Positions 32,904-39,311 of a stretch of DNA of 64,000 bases are shown here, piece by piece (position 1 is the stretch's first letter; each line of letters opens with the position of its first letter). A model generated the notes under the pieces. The model had not been told where the DNA came from. It was given only the letters and a program-made list of their open reading frames with translations, and made no database searches. Source of the stretch: a virus. The translations under genes and the position numbers were made by a program. The stretch covers positions 17,560 through 81,559 of IMG/VR virus record IMGVR_UViG_3300005841_000936, one strand, 5' to 3'.

Positions 32904-33520
32904 AATACGTCCGCCTCGTCGCCACCGACGATCAATATGACACTGAGCTCGGCTTGGTCCTCAAGGGCACCCCAATCACCGACGATCTGATGGCCGATCG
33001 CAATGGTCAAATGATCGCCCACGACCTGGTCGAGCACCAGAACGGTCCCGCCAACATTGGCACCGTCTGGGACGAGATGCAGGCTCTGGGCGGGATCTGG
33101 CACACTCGAGGTCGACATGGTGACTTCACCTCCGGCTATTGGAGCCCTCACCAGACGATCGCGCACGACCTGGCCCGCATGTACGAGGAAGATGATTGCA
33201 TGGATGTGCCTGCGCTTCATACGTGCCCGCACGAATGCGATGAGGATTTTGAGCACATCATCTCCCTCGCCCGACCCATAATAATGCGCGAAGCTTATGA
33301 CGAGGAAGACGCCGATCCTGATCGGATTGACGCATTCTTACAACCTGTAATTGGCCACATGAGAACAGGCTACCGCAAGGCCACCAAACGCTTCGGCCAC
33401 GATTACGAGTCAAACAACCTCTACCACGCCATCAAGCGTGCGTGGACCACCCCAGAATATGCCGGTCAGGAATTTATCCTCGCTTACGGCAATGGACAGG
33501 CCAACATCTATGCCAATTGA
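32900..33520 (+). CDS. Hypothetical acidic protein
   Basis: This is a 206-residue protein with start at 32900 (or two codons earlier at 32894). The N-terminus MKYVRLVATDDQYDTELGLV is ordered. A His/Cys-rich middle includes HTRGRHGDFTSGYWSPHQ and ALHTCPHECDEDF, which could bind metal. It ends with YAGQEFILAYGNGQ. The family was not recognised. Confidence 0.5.
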   Translation: MKYVRLVATDDQYDTELGLVLKGTPITDDLMADRNGQMIAHDLVEHQNGPANIGTVWDEMQALGGIWHTRGRHGDFTSGYWSPHQTIAHDLARMYEEDDCMDVPALHTCPHECDEDFEHIISLARPIIMREAYDEEDADPDRIDAFLQPVIGHMRTGYRKATKRFGHDYESNNLYHAIKRAWTTPEYAGQEFILAYGNGQANIYAN

Positions 33521-33839
33521 ACTCGACCTCACCCGCGACCTTGCCAAGGTCCGCGGCAACACCGGACCTCTCGGCCGATGCCGATACACCGCCCCGTGCG
33601 CGATCGGCGCGATGATGAGCGCTGACGATCGTGATGATATCTTGCGACAAGGAACGCTTGTCGATGCCACGAGAATCCGATCCCTGCTGAGCGCAGGCAA
33701 GGTCGTCGCCCCAGCCGAGCAACATGCCGATCTCATCGCCCTGCAATTCGCCTTCTATAAGGCCGACTTCTTCCCTGAAGATTTCGAACGAACGCTCACC
33801 GAGCTCGAGGCAAAGTACAATGTCGTTCACGCAGCGTGA
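33510..33839 (+). CDS. Hypothetical protein, paralogue B
   Basis: This is a 109-residue protein of the same length as paralogue A at 31574. It shares LDL-x-RDLAKVR, the GRC-x-Y-x-x-PCAIGAM block and the final TELE-x-KY. The start at 33510 is inside the end of the preceding gene (11-base overlap). Sequence divergence between copies suggests an old duplication rather than an assembly effect. Confidence 0.6.
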   Translation: MPIELDLTRDLAKVRGNTGPLGRCRYTAPCAIGAMMSADDRDDILRQGTLVDATRIRSLLSAGKVVAPAEQHADLIALQFAFYKADFFPEDFERTLTELEAKYNVVHAA

Positions 33840-34038
33840 ATTCGATCGGTTCGTAACCGAAGCAAGATCCTCGATTGAACGAGCAAGAGCCGCGGCAGCC
33901 ACCTTCTGGTGGAACCGCGGTAAAACGAACGGATACCAGTGCGGGAAACGTGACGCTGAGGTGATCCTCGCCGGCCAAGCCGACACCTCATCCGACGTAC
34001 AATCTGCTCTCATTGCTCTGGAGAAATTCAGTGTTTGA
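33820..34038 (+). CDS. Small hypothetical helical protein
   Basis: This 72-residue protein starts MSFTQREFDRFVTEARSSIE and overlaps paralogue B by 20 bases. It is helical and basic in the middle (WWNRGKTNGYQCGKRDAEVI). No family was recognised. Confidence 0.45.
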   Translation: MSFTQREFDRFVTEARSSIERARAAAATFWWNRGKTNGYQCGKRDAEVILAGQADTSSDVQSALIALEKFSV

Positions 34039-34219
34039 CCCCCACTTCAACGCCGACCTGCGCCACACGGAGAACATCCTCCGCCGCCAGGGCCGGCATA
34101 GTCTCGCCAACGCTGCACATCGCCTCCGCGGCGAAACCCTGGACACGCGCAGTCCGCTCGATGACATCATCGCCAATATTCAGGCCGATCAGCTGCGCAT
34201 GATGGCATTCACGCGATGA
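34031..34219 (+). CDS. Small hypothetical protein (GTG start)
   Basis: This 62-residue protein begins VFDPHFNADLRHTENILRRQ with GTG at 34031, overlapping the stop of the gene before it. The helical body contains GRHSLANAAHRLRGETLDTR. It ends in ATGA with the next gene. Confidence 0.45.
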   Translation: MFDPHFNADLRHTENILRRQGRHSLANAAHRLRGETLDTRSPLDDIIANIQADQLRMMAFTR

Positions 34220-34356
34220 CCGTCCGAGCCAACCATTGGTCCCGTGTGTACGCCGTAGCAGTGGCCACCTTTAAATCTGCCACCGCGGCCAAAATTGCGG
34301 ATGATGCCCTCGTCGAATTTGACAAGCGCTTCTTTCCATCTGGAGAGCCGAGATGA
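34216..34356 (+). CDS. 46-residue hypothetical protein
   Basis: MTVRANHWSRVYAVAVATFK leads to a short helical segment and FDKRFFPSGEPR. The frame is coupled at both ends with four-base overlaps, which supports it being a gene. The family is unknown. Confidence 0.45.
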   Translation: MTVRANHWSRVYAVAVATFKSATAAKIADDALVEFDKRFFPSGEPR

Positions 34357-34463
34357 AAATCCATCATGTCGTCCACCATGAACACCTCGCCTACGTCCTG
34401 CGCACCCGCAAGGTCCTGGGCATCGATGACTCATCCTTCCGCGTCGAAAGGAAGCCAAAGTGA
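34353..34463 (+). CDS. 36-residue hypothetical protein
   Basis: MKIHHVVHHEHLAYVLRTRK is His-rich; the end is DDSSFRVERKPK. It starts within the stop of the gene before it and shares its stop with the GTG of the next. This is coupling evidence only. Confidence 0.4.
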   Translation: MKIHHVVHHEHLAYVLRTRKVLGIDDSSFRVERKPK

Positions 34464-35209
34464 GTAAGCTGGTCGAAACTGTAGCGCGGGCGATTGATCC
34501 CGATGCGTGGGCAAGGCGTGATGCCGATGCCGCCAGACGCGAGGAATGCTACCGCAACCTCAGCCATGGCTGGGAAGGCACAACCCTCGAAGAATGGGTC
34601 GAGCGATCGGTTCAGCCGTCGCTGGCAACCGCCCGAGCAGCCCTCACCGCCATCCAATCGGAGGGGAGTGGGGTAGTGGAACCCATCCCGATGATCCTGT
34701 TCTGCCCGGTATGCCGTTTGCAGCATATCGACAAAGCCGACGAGCCCCCGCGCCTCGCCAATGGGGATGTCGCTCACGGATGTGAACTGTGTGACGGTGA
34801 CGATGAGTGCACCTGCCCCGGTTGGAAGCCCCGCTGGTGGATAAACCCGCCGCATCGCTCGCATCTCTGTCATGGCTGTGGGTGCATCTGGCGTCCTGCT
34901 GACGTGCCGACCAACGGCGTTGCGAGCATTGAGACGGCAGGGAAGGCTGACACGTTCGACCTTTCTGCCAAGCCCATCCCATCCCAGCTTTGCGAGCGGT
35001 TGCGTGGGTTGCTGGAGAAGGCGAACCTAGATCATCCTCACCTTCATCCGAAGAACCCCGAGAACGACATCAACGACGTCATTGTTCGTGATGGCCGGTG
35101 GGTAGCCAACTTCAGCACCAATGAAGCGGCGGAACTGTTCGTCGAAGCGATTGCCGTCCTACCCACCCTTCTCGATGCACCTTCGCCGCAGAGGGGAACA
35201 TCAGAATGA
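34460..35209 (+). CDS. Hypothetical phage protein with zinc-ribbon segment
   Basis: This is a 249-residue protein with a GTG start. The helical N-terminus includes MSKLVETVARAIDPDAWARR and LATARAALTAIQSE, a common phage opening. The middle has CPVC, CELC, CTCP and LCHGCGCIW motifs around NPPHRSH, giving at least four Cys pairs that could hold zinc. The C-terminal part is alpha/beta. It may regulate or chelate, but no enzyme motif is seen. Confidence 0.55.
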   Translation: MSKLVETVARAIDPDAWARRDADAARREECYRNLSHGWEGTTLEEWVERSVQPSLATARAALTAIQSEGSGVVEPIPMILFCPVCRLQHIDKADEPPRLANGDVAHGCELCDGDDECTCPGWKPRWWINPPHRSHLCHGCGCIWRPADVPTNGVASIETAGKADTFDLSAKPIPSQLCERLRGLLEKANLDHPHLHPKNPENDINDVIVRDGRWVANFSTNEAAELFVEAIAVLPTLLDAPSPQRGTSE

Positions 35210-35370
35210 AAGACGAAATCAAGTTCGATGAAGATGACGGTCGCCCTGTTCGCCGTATAACGATTCAACTTTCTGGCCGCAGCGATGAAGAAATCGCTGA
35301 TGACATGGAAAAACTGTTTTCGGCGATGGAAGAGGACGGCGTAGAGTTCGTCCCCACTCCCAATGAGTGA
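35206..35370 (+). CDS. 54-residue acidic protein
   Basis: MKDEIKFDEDDGRPVRRITI is followed by an acidic helix (SDEEIADDMEKLFSAMEEDG). It overlaps the neighbours at both ends. A small acidic phage protein of this kind could inhibit a host factor or act as a DNA mimic; that is speculation. Confidence 0.45.
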   Translation: MKDEIKFDEDDGRPVRRITIQLSGRSDEEIADDMEKLFSAMEEDGVEFVPTPNE

Positions 35371-35716
35371 GTTGCTGCCCTGTCCCCATTGCGGCGGAAA
35401 GTGGGCTCTAGGCCAAGAGCCACATGACAACGCCTCGGTGGCGAGCATGTGGTATCTCTATCACAAAAATCCTCGCTGTCGGATGGACCACCCGACTTAT
35501 CATTTTGCATCCAGAGATGAGCTAATCGCCGCCTGGAATACCCGCACCCAATCCCCCGAAGCGATACGGGCTGCGGCTTTGGAAGAAGCTGTTGCGAAGC
35601 GGATGCGCGATGAGGACGGCAGTTCGTATACGTCCGGGTTCAACAATGGCTTGCAGGCCGCGCTTGTCGCAATCCGCGCACTTATCCAGCCATCGTCGGA
35701 AAGGATTGGGGAGTGA
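35363..35716 (+). CDS. Lar-like restriction alleviation protein
   Basis: This is a 117-residue protein. The N-terminus MSELLPCPHCGGKWALGQEP, then NPRCRMDHPT, and SRDELIAAWNTRTQS match the Lar family pattern: CPxCGG, a second Cys element and an AWNTR ending. Lar-type proteins modulate type I restriction in favour of the phage; many family members are untested. The second metal-binding pair is imperfect (one Cys, one His). The C-terminal helical half is extra. Confidence 0.65.
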   Translation: MSELLPCPHCGGKWALGQEPHDNASVASMWYLYHKNPRCRMDHPTYHFASRDELIAAWNTRTQSPEAIRAAALEEAVAKRMRDEDGSSYTSGFNNGLQAALVAIRALIQPSSERIGE

Positions 35717-35952
35717 GCGAGGAGTTTGTTCGCGCCGGACAGGCTCGCGTCTGTCACGTCCAGCACCGCTGCGATGCTGGTGTCGGCACAGTCTATTACG
35801 TCGTTCTGGCGGACGGGTATCTGCTCGATTGCGGGCACGAACCGATCGCGAAGGCCCGCGCTGAAACCCTCGTGGAGTTCATCAACTCGCGAGGGGCAGA
35901 AGCCTTCAATTCGCAAGCACTAATTCACCGTCCACAAAGGCCCCAGCCATGA
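35713..35952 (+). CDS. Small hypothetical protein (GTG start)
   Basis: This 79-residue protein is beta-rich (ARVCHVQHRCDAGVGTVYYV, LADGYLLDCGHEPIAKARAE) with three Cys. It is coupled to the Lar-like gene. The order resembles small phage proteins of unknown role. Confidence 0.45.
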   Translation: MSEEFVRAGQARVCHVQHRCDAGVGTVYYVVLADGYLLDCGHEPIAKARAETLVEFINSRGAEAFNSQALIHRPQRPQP

Positions 35953-35996
35953 CCGATCATCAGGCACGTGAACTGCGAATCTGGCGAGTATCATAA
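35949..35996 (+). CDS. Possible 15-residue peptide
   Basis: The frame reads MTDHQARELRIWRVS between two genes, with ATGA coupling at its start and the next ATG one base after its stop. It is too short to be trusted as a protein gene. Confidence 0.2.
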   Translation: MTDHQARELRIWRVS

Positions 35997-36146
35997 ATGT
36001 ACCAAGTCCTAATCCAGGGCCAACCTGTCTACCGTACCTCCGAATGGGTCGAAGCCGCCGACTACTGCCTCGCCCATAACCTGGCCATCTGGCTGCATAA
36101 GACGATTTTCGTCATCCTGCCGTTTGCAAAGATAAAATCAGTTTGA
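35997..36146 (+). CDS. 49-residue hypothetical protein
   Basis: MYQVLIQGQPVYRTSEWVEA continues with DYCLAHNLAIWLHKTIFVIL, a pattern seen in small phage proteins. It ends the 31-36 kb operon; the stop codon region is the first arm of an inverted repeat. Confidence 0.45.
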   Translation: MYQVLIQGQPVYRTSEWVEAADYCLAHNLAIWLHKTIFVILPFAKIKSV

Positions 36147-36318
36147 TGGAAGCTGGTTCGGAACTCCGGACCTGATCAAAATGCGCGCAGAGTGTCGTCC
36201 AAAGGGAATGCGGGCGGCTCTTATCATCCGATTGTTCTCACTAACTTGGAACTTCCCGGATCCCACCGCGCCAGCTTCCATCATGTGACTGAGTAACTCG
36301 CCTCGCTGAGGCTTCCAT
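36142..36318 (+). repeat. Three related 10-13 base arms around operator copy 6
   Basis: TGATGGAAGCTGG (36144-36156) pairs perfectly with CCAGCTTCCATCA (36271-36283). The same first arm, read TTTGATGGAAGC (36142-36153), also pairs perfectly with GCTTCCATCAAA (36309-36320). The two downstream arms therefore compete, and operator copy 6 lies between them. This layout allows two mutually exclusive RNA folds before the gene at 36348. Confidence 0.6.
36285..36297. promoter_or_regulatory. Operator-like palindrome copy 6
   Basis: GTGACTGAGTAAC is an exact match. It is followed by CCTC-GCT-GAGG and then, 50 bases after the motif, the ATG at 36348. It carries stop codons in all three forward frames. 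Confidence 0.65.
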
Positions 36319-36347
36319 CAAATCGATCAAAATGAAAGGTTCACATC

Positions 36348-36779
36348 ATGAACCGAACCAATCTCCTGCGCCTCGCGCAATACCTCGACACGTTGCCGAC
36401 CGACTACAGTCATTTTGACATGAAGTTTTATGTTCAGAATGGCGGCATTCAAGGCGGCTTCGATCCGATAAACATCAGTCATCTCAGTGACTGCGGCACG
36501 GTTGCGTGCGCTGTTGGCCACGCCCCTTCAATTCCCGGGCTTGAAGCCGCCCCTCGGGAGAGGTGGGACGGGTACGTCTCGCGAGTATTCGGCATCCGTA
36601 CCGAAGAGTATGATGAAGAATTCCTCTTTATGTTCGGTAGTGGCTGGGCTGACGTGGACAACACACCGGCCGGCGCTGCCAAGCGCATTCGTTATTTCCT
36701 AAATCACGGTGTTCCAGACGATTTCGACTGTGATGATTCCGATCTCACACCTTTCGTGGAGCTTTACGCAAATGCATAA
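36348..36779 (+). CDS. Hypothetical protein, tandem paralogue 1
   Basis: This is a 143-residue protein. It shares with the next gene the start NLLRLAQYLDTLPTDYSHFD, the core CGTVACAVGHAP, a Trp/Tyr region, FMFGSGWADVDNTPAGAAKR and the end YANA. The CGT-x-ACAVGHAP block is the best-conserved part and may hold an active or binding site. The pair is probably a recent duplication. It is the first gene after operator copy 6. Confidence 0.6.
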   Translation: MNRTNLLRLAQYLDTLPTDYSHFDMKFYVQNGGIQGGFDPINISHLSDCGTVACAVGHAPSIPGLEAAPRERWDGYVSRVFGIRTEEYDEEFLFMFGSGWADVDNTPAGAAKRIRYFLNHGVPDDFDCDDSDLTPFVELYANA

Positions 36780-37194
36780 AGAAAACCTACTCAAACTCGC
36801 CGAGTATCTCGACAAGATACCGACCGACTACAAGCACTTCGGCATGGAATGTTTCATGGTGAACGACGAAGGTTGCAGCATCGAAGTCGATGAGGTGACC
36901 AAAGCGTCATATCAGCATTGTGGCACCGCCGCTTGTGCTGTCGGACATGCCCCGCTTGTTAAGGGATTGGAAATTCGCCCGACGGACTGCGATTGGAATG
37001 ACTATTGCGAGCGTATTTTCGCCATCGATCCATTTAGCTCGAAATTCGAATGGATGTTCGGCGGCTCTTGGCATCATTCTGATGACACACCCGCCGGCGC
37101 CGCCAAGCGCATTCGTCACTTGATCGCCAAAGGCGTTCCCGCTGGTTTTACCCGCCCTGATCCTTGCTGGATCGAGGTGTACGCCAATGCTTGA
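36772..37194 (+). CDS. Hypothetical protein, tandem paralogue 2
   Basis: This 140-residue protein begins MHKENLLKLAEYLDKIPTDY, with CGTAACAVGHAP and WHHSDDTPAGAAKRIRHLI. Start 36772 lies inside the end of paralogue 1. Identity is spread along the whole length, but loops differ, so the two copies have had time to diverge. Function is unknown. Confidence 0.6.
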   Translation: MHKENLLKLAEYLDKIPTDYKHFGMECFMVNDEGCSIEVDEVTKASYQHCGTAACAVGHAPLVKGLEIRPTDCDWNDYCERIFAIDPFSSKFEWMFGGSWHHSDDTPAGAAKRIRHLIAKGVPAGFTRPDPCWIEVYANA

Positions 37195-37489
37195 TATTGC
37201 CAGCGCACTGCGCGCCAAGCAGGTCCTGTCGTTCGAATACGATGGGAAACAAAGAATTGTTGAGCCCCACGCCTACGGCCGGAACTCGAAGGGTGACTAC
37301 ATCCTCCGTGGTTACCAGGTCGACGGTGAGAGCAGTACGAGCGCGCGTGCTTGGAAGCTGTTCAGCGTCGCCAAGATCGAGGACCTCGAGATCGCCAACG
37401 ATCTGGAGTCCGAAGCCCCGCGCGAAGGCTACAAAATGGGTGACCGGCAGATGGCTGAGATCCTGGCTGAGCTGGAGGAGGCTGCGTGA
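37187..37489 (+). CDS. Stand-alone WYL-like domain protein
   Basis: This is a 100-residue protein. ALRAKQVLSFEYDGKQRIVE, with PHAYGRNSKGDYILRGYQVD and AWKLFSVAKIEDLEI, follows the WYL pattern: a strand, a basic PxxYG turn, and a final FxLxxI strand. WYL domains bind ligands or nucleic acids and regulate defence and phage genes, usually fused to an HTH; here none is attached. The C-terminal 25 residues are helical. Confidence 0.6.
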   Translation: MLDIASALRAKQVLSFEYDGKQRIVEPHAYGRNSKGDYILRGYQVDGESSTSARAWKLFSVAKIEDLEIANDLESEAPREGYKMGDRQMAEILAELEEAA

Positions 37490-37734
37490 CTGAAAAGGAA
37501 CATATGGATGATCTTCGTGCTGCTCGTGGTCTGCCTCCGCAGACGCGGGAGAATTTGATGGAAAGCGTGGCAGCTGCACGTTGCTACATTGATCGTGCAT
37601 CAGGCACGACAAATGTCAGCTCTCAAAAAGAGCTCGAGCTTCGGGCCTTCATGTCGATCTTCCATCCAGATCATGAGCTCACAAACGCTGCACCTTGCGA
37701 ATTCAGGAACCGGTTCGGTTGTGACCAAGACTGA
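37486..37734 (+). CDS. Small hypothetical protein (GTG start)
   Basis: This 82-residue helical protein reads MTEKEHMDDLRAARGLPPQT, then ENLMESVAAARCYIDRASG. It is coupled to the WYL gene (GTGA). No motif was seen. Confidence 0.45.
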   Translation: MTEKEHMDDLRAARGLPPQTRENLMESVAAARCYIDRASGTTNVSSQKELELRAFMSIFHPDHELTNAAPCEFRNRFGCDQD

Positions 37735-37912
37735 AGCCCTCGCCGCAGCCTTAGCCGCCGGCGCTGACCTGAAGGACATCCAACAGGAAAGTCGCCTCTG
37801 CAAGCGCATGTCAAAAGTCGTTTTGAAGAACATGATCAAGGCCCTCCAGCTCCACCCTTGGAACAACACCAAGGCCGATTGGACGCGCCTTGCGGGAGCT
37901 ATGCATGCCTAG
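37721..37912 (+). CDS. Small hypothetical helical protein
   Basis: This protein is 63 residues from GTG 37721: VTKTEALAAALAAGADLKDI, then CKRMSKVVLKNMIKALQLHP. An ATG at 37673 would extend it but would overlap the previous gene by 62 bases. It is helical and basic and may bind nucleic acid. Confidence 0.45.
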   Translation: MTKTEALAAALAAGADLKDIQQESRLCKRMSKVVLKNMIKALQLHPWNNTKADWTRLAGAMHA

Positions 37913-38204
37913 GTATCACATAGACGTTTGGCAGGACGAGAGCATCTGGTCCTGGGCGGGCCTCGCCAACAGCGAGGAAGAAGCTGAGGAGTTCGCTCGC
38001 CGCCAACTCAACGAAGACTGGGAGCAGGAGTACGAGACGTGGGACGATCTCGCCTCCGACATGAACGGTACAGCCCTGCTCTACGCAGACAAGCCGGGCA
38101 TCGAAGCGCTGATTGCTGAGGTCAAAAATCTCCTTACTCACAGCCACCGCCCGGCGCTCGAGAAAGCTCTTCAGGCCGCTGAGTCTGAACTCAATAAACT
38201 CTGA
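37905..38204 (+). CDS. Hypothetical acidic protein
   Basis: This is a 99-residue protein. MPRYHIDVWQDESIWSWAGL is followed by acidic helical sequence (SEEEAEEFARRQLNEDWEQE), and it ends with a helical HSHRPALEKALQAAESELNK. The start codon lies four bases after an in-frame ATG of the previous gene. No family is known. Confidence 0.5.
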   Translation: MPRYHIDVWQDESIWSWAGLANSEEEAEEFARRQLNEDWEQEYETWDDLASDMNGTALLYADKPGIEALIAEVKNLLTHSHRPALEKALQAAESELNKL

Positions 38205-38551
38205 TGAAACCGCGCAACCCCTTCGCCACCCGCTCCCACCCGACGCGCGTGATCCCCAACAAGAAGCGTGATGTCCTGCCTGATGTTGGGATCACGCGCC
38301 GTCTAAAAGGTGTGCAAATGACACTTAGCCCTTGGCAACAAGCCGTCGCCAAAACCTACGGCAACGGAGACTTTGCCCATATCACCAGCGTCGATGAAGC
38401 GCGTGAGGTGGGCGATACCCTATTCCTCTTCCTGATGATTGAACTCGACGAGAAGGAAGGCTGCGACAGTGCGCCCGAGGCTGGGATTCGACTGAACAAT
38501 GCTCTTGGAGACGTCGAACTCGCGCTCCGGGCGGTGGAGGGTTTGCTATGA
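38204..38551 (+). CDS. Hypothetical protein
   Basis: This is a 115-residue protein. The first 35 residues are basic (RSHPTRVIPNKKRDVLPDVG); the remainder, from MTLSPWQQAVAKTYGNGDFA, is a compact helical segment that could be translated on its own from the internal ATG at 38318. It overlaps its neighbours by one and four bases. Confidence 0.45.
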   Translation: MKPRNPFATRSHPTRVIPNKKRDVLPDVGITRRLKGVQMTLSPWQQAVAKTYGNGDFAHITSVDEAREVGDTLFLFLMIELDEKEGCDSAPEAGIRLNNALGDVELALRAVEGLL

Positions 38552-38814
38552 TCGAAATCCAACACATGCTCGTGCTGTCCACGGCACACCTCACCGACAA
38601 TACATGCAATACATTTCTGCCGAGTTACGAGGGTCCGGTCTGGCAGAAGAGTGAGTACGGTTATTTCGTCTACGTCCAGGATGATGATCTTTACGGTGAT
38701 CTTCCCCAGGATCTGATCGACTGTTTTGAATTTGCCCGACAGTACCAGTGCGGCTGGATCATGTTCGACCGCGACGGTCCGACTGTTTCGACTTTGTCGG
38801 AGTATGAGTGGTGA
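38548..38814 (+). CDS. Small hypothetical protein
   Basis: This 88-residue protein reads MIEIQHMLVLSTAHLTDNTC, then YFVYVQDDDLYGDLPQDLID. It resembles phage proteins with a C-terminal CGWIMFDRDGP turn. It is coupled at both ends. The role is unknown. Confidence 0.45.
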   Translation: MIEIQHMLVLSTAHLTDNTCNTFLPSYEGPVWQKSEYGYFVYVQDDDLYGDLPQDLIDCFEFARQYQCGWIMFDRDGPTVSTLSEYEW

Positions 38815-39311
38815 TCTTCTACGACGCCGCCGGCACTCTTGTCGCCACCCAGGCCGAGGCCAAGAACCTCGATAAGAATTTCACGAAAATCGACATCCCG
38901 ACCGACAAGGAAGGGCTCCTGACATGGATCAACCATGAACGATGGAGGCTCACGCCTTACGGTCAGCCGAATGAACTAGAACCTTATGGGGAGGCTGGTC
39001 GGGACCAGTTGGCTGTGGAGGGTTCGAGTCCCTCCCCTCCCCAACCATTCCTCGGCCAGACCATGGTCGATGAAGGTGGTGCCGCAGAAATGGCGCAGGC
39101 CCTGAGCGAGACTTCGATCGAGGACCAAATCCTCACCCTCGACGGAGCCGAGTTCGGCCGCGTGCTCACGGCCACGCTGGATCGCCTGGGCGAGCTCAAG
39201 ACCGAGGGCTGGGACATGGTCCGAGCCTTCGCCAAGATGCACAAATCTCGAGGCAACCTCGAGCGTGCGATTGGATATTTATTTTTGGAGGCCAAGCCTC
39301 ATGAGGAATGA
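38808..39311 (+). CDS. Hypothetical protein, apparent fusion across a tRNA-like element
   Basis: This is a 167-residue frame with a GTG start. Residues 1-60 look like one small protein (VIFYDAAGTLVATQAEAKNL, INHERWRLTPYGQPNELEPY). Residues 61-79 (YGEAGRDQLAVEGSSPSPPQ) come from a tRNA-like DNA segment. From the ATG at 39063 a separate helical protein follows (MVDEGGAAEMAQALSETSIE, GRVLTATLDRLGELKTEGWD). The frame may be two ancestral genes joined by loss of stop codons, with the element between them. Confidence 0.5.
   Translation: MVIFYDAAGTLVATQAEAKNLDKNFTKIDIPTDKEGLLTWINHERWRLTPYGQPNELEPYGEAGRDQLAVEGSSPSPPQPFLGQTMVDEGGAAEMAQALSETSIEDQILTLDGAEFGRVLTATLDRLGELKTEGWDMVRAFAKMHKSRGNLERAIGYLFLEAKPHEE
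38988..39043 (+). ncRNA. tRNA-like fold lacking an anticodon arm, embedded in a reading frame
   Basis: GGGGAGG (38988-38994) pairs fully with CCTCCCC (39036-39042), followed by A. Inside lie CTGGTC-GG-GACCAG (38995-39008) and a canonical T-arm, GAGGG-TTCGAGT-CCCTC (39018-39034), with the conserved TTCGA loop. At 56 bases it is too short for a normal tRNA; one arm is missing. It may be the decayed remnant of a tRNA gene or attachment site, or a tRNA mimic. Confidence 0.5.

Noticed and set aside
38988-39043. A functional tRNA gene
   Set aside because: At 56 bases and without an anticodon arm it cannot be an ordinary tRNA; I report it only as tRNA-like. I saw no other complete tRNA cloverleaf, but cannot exclude one without a covariance search.
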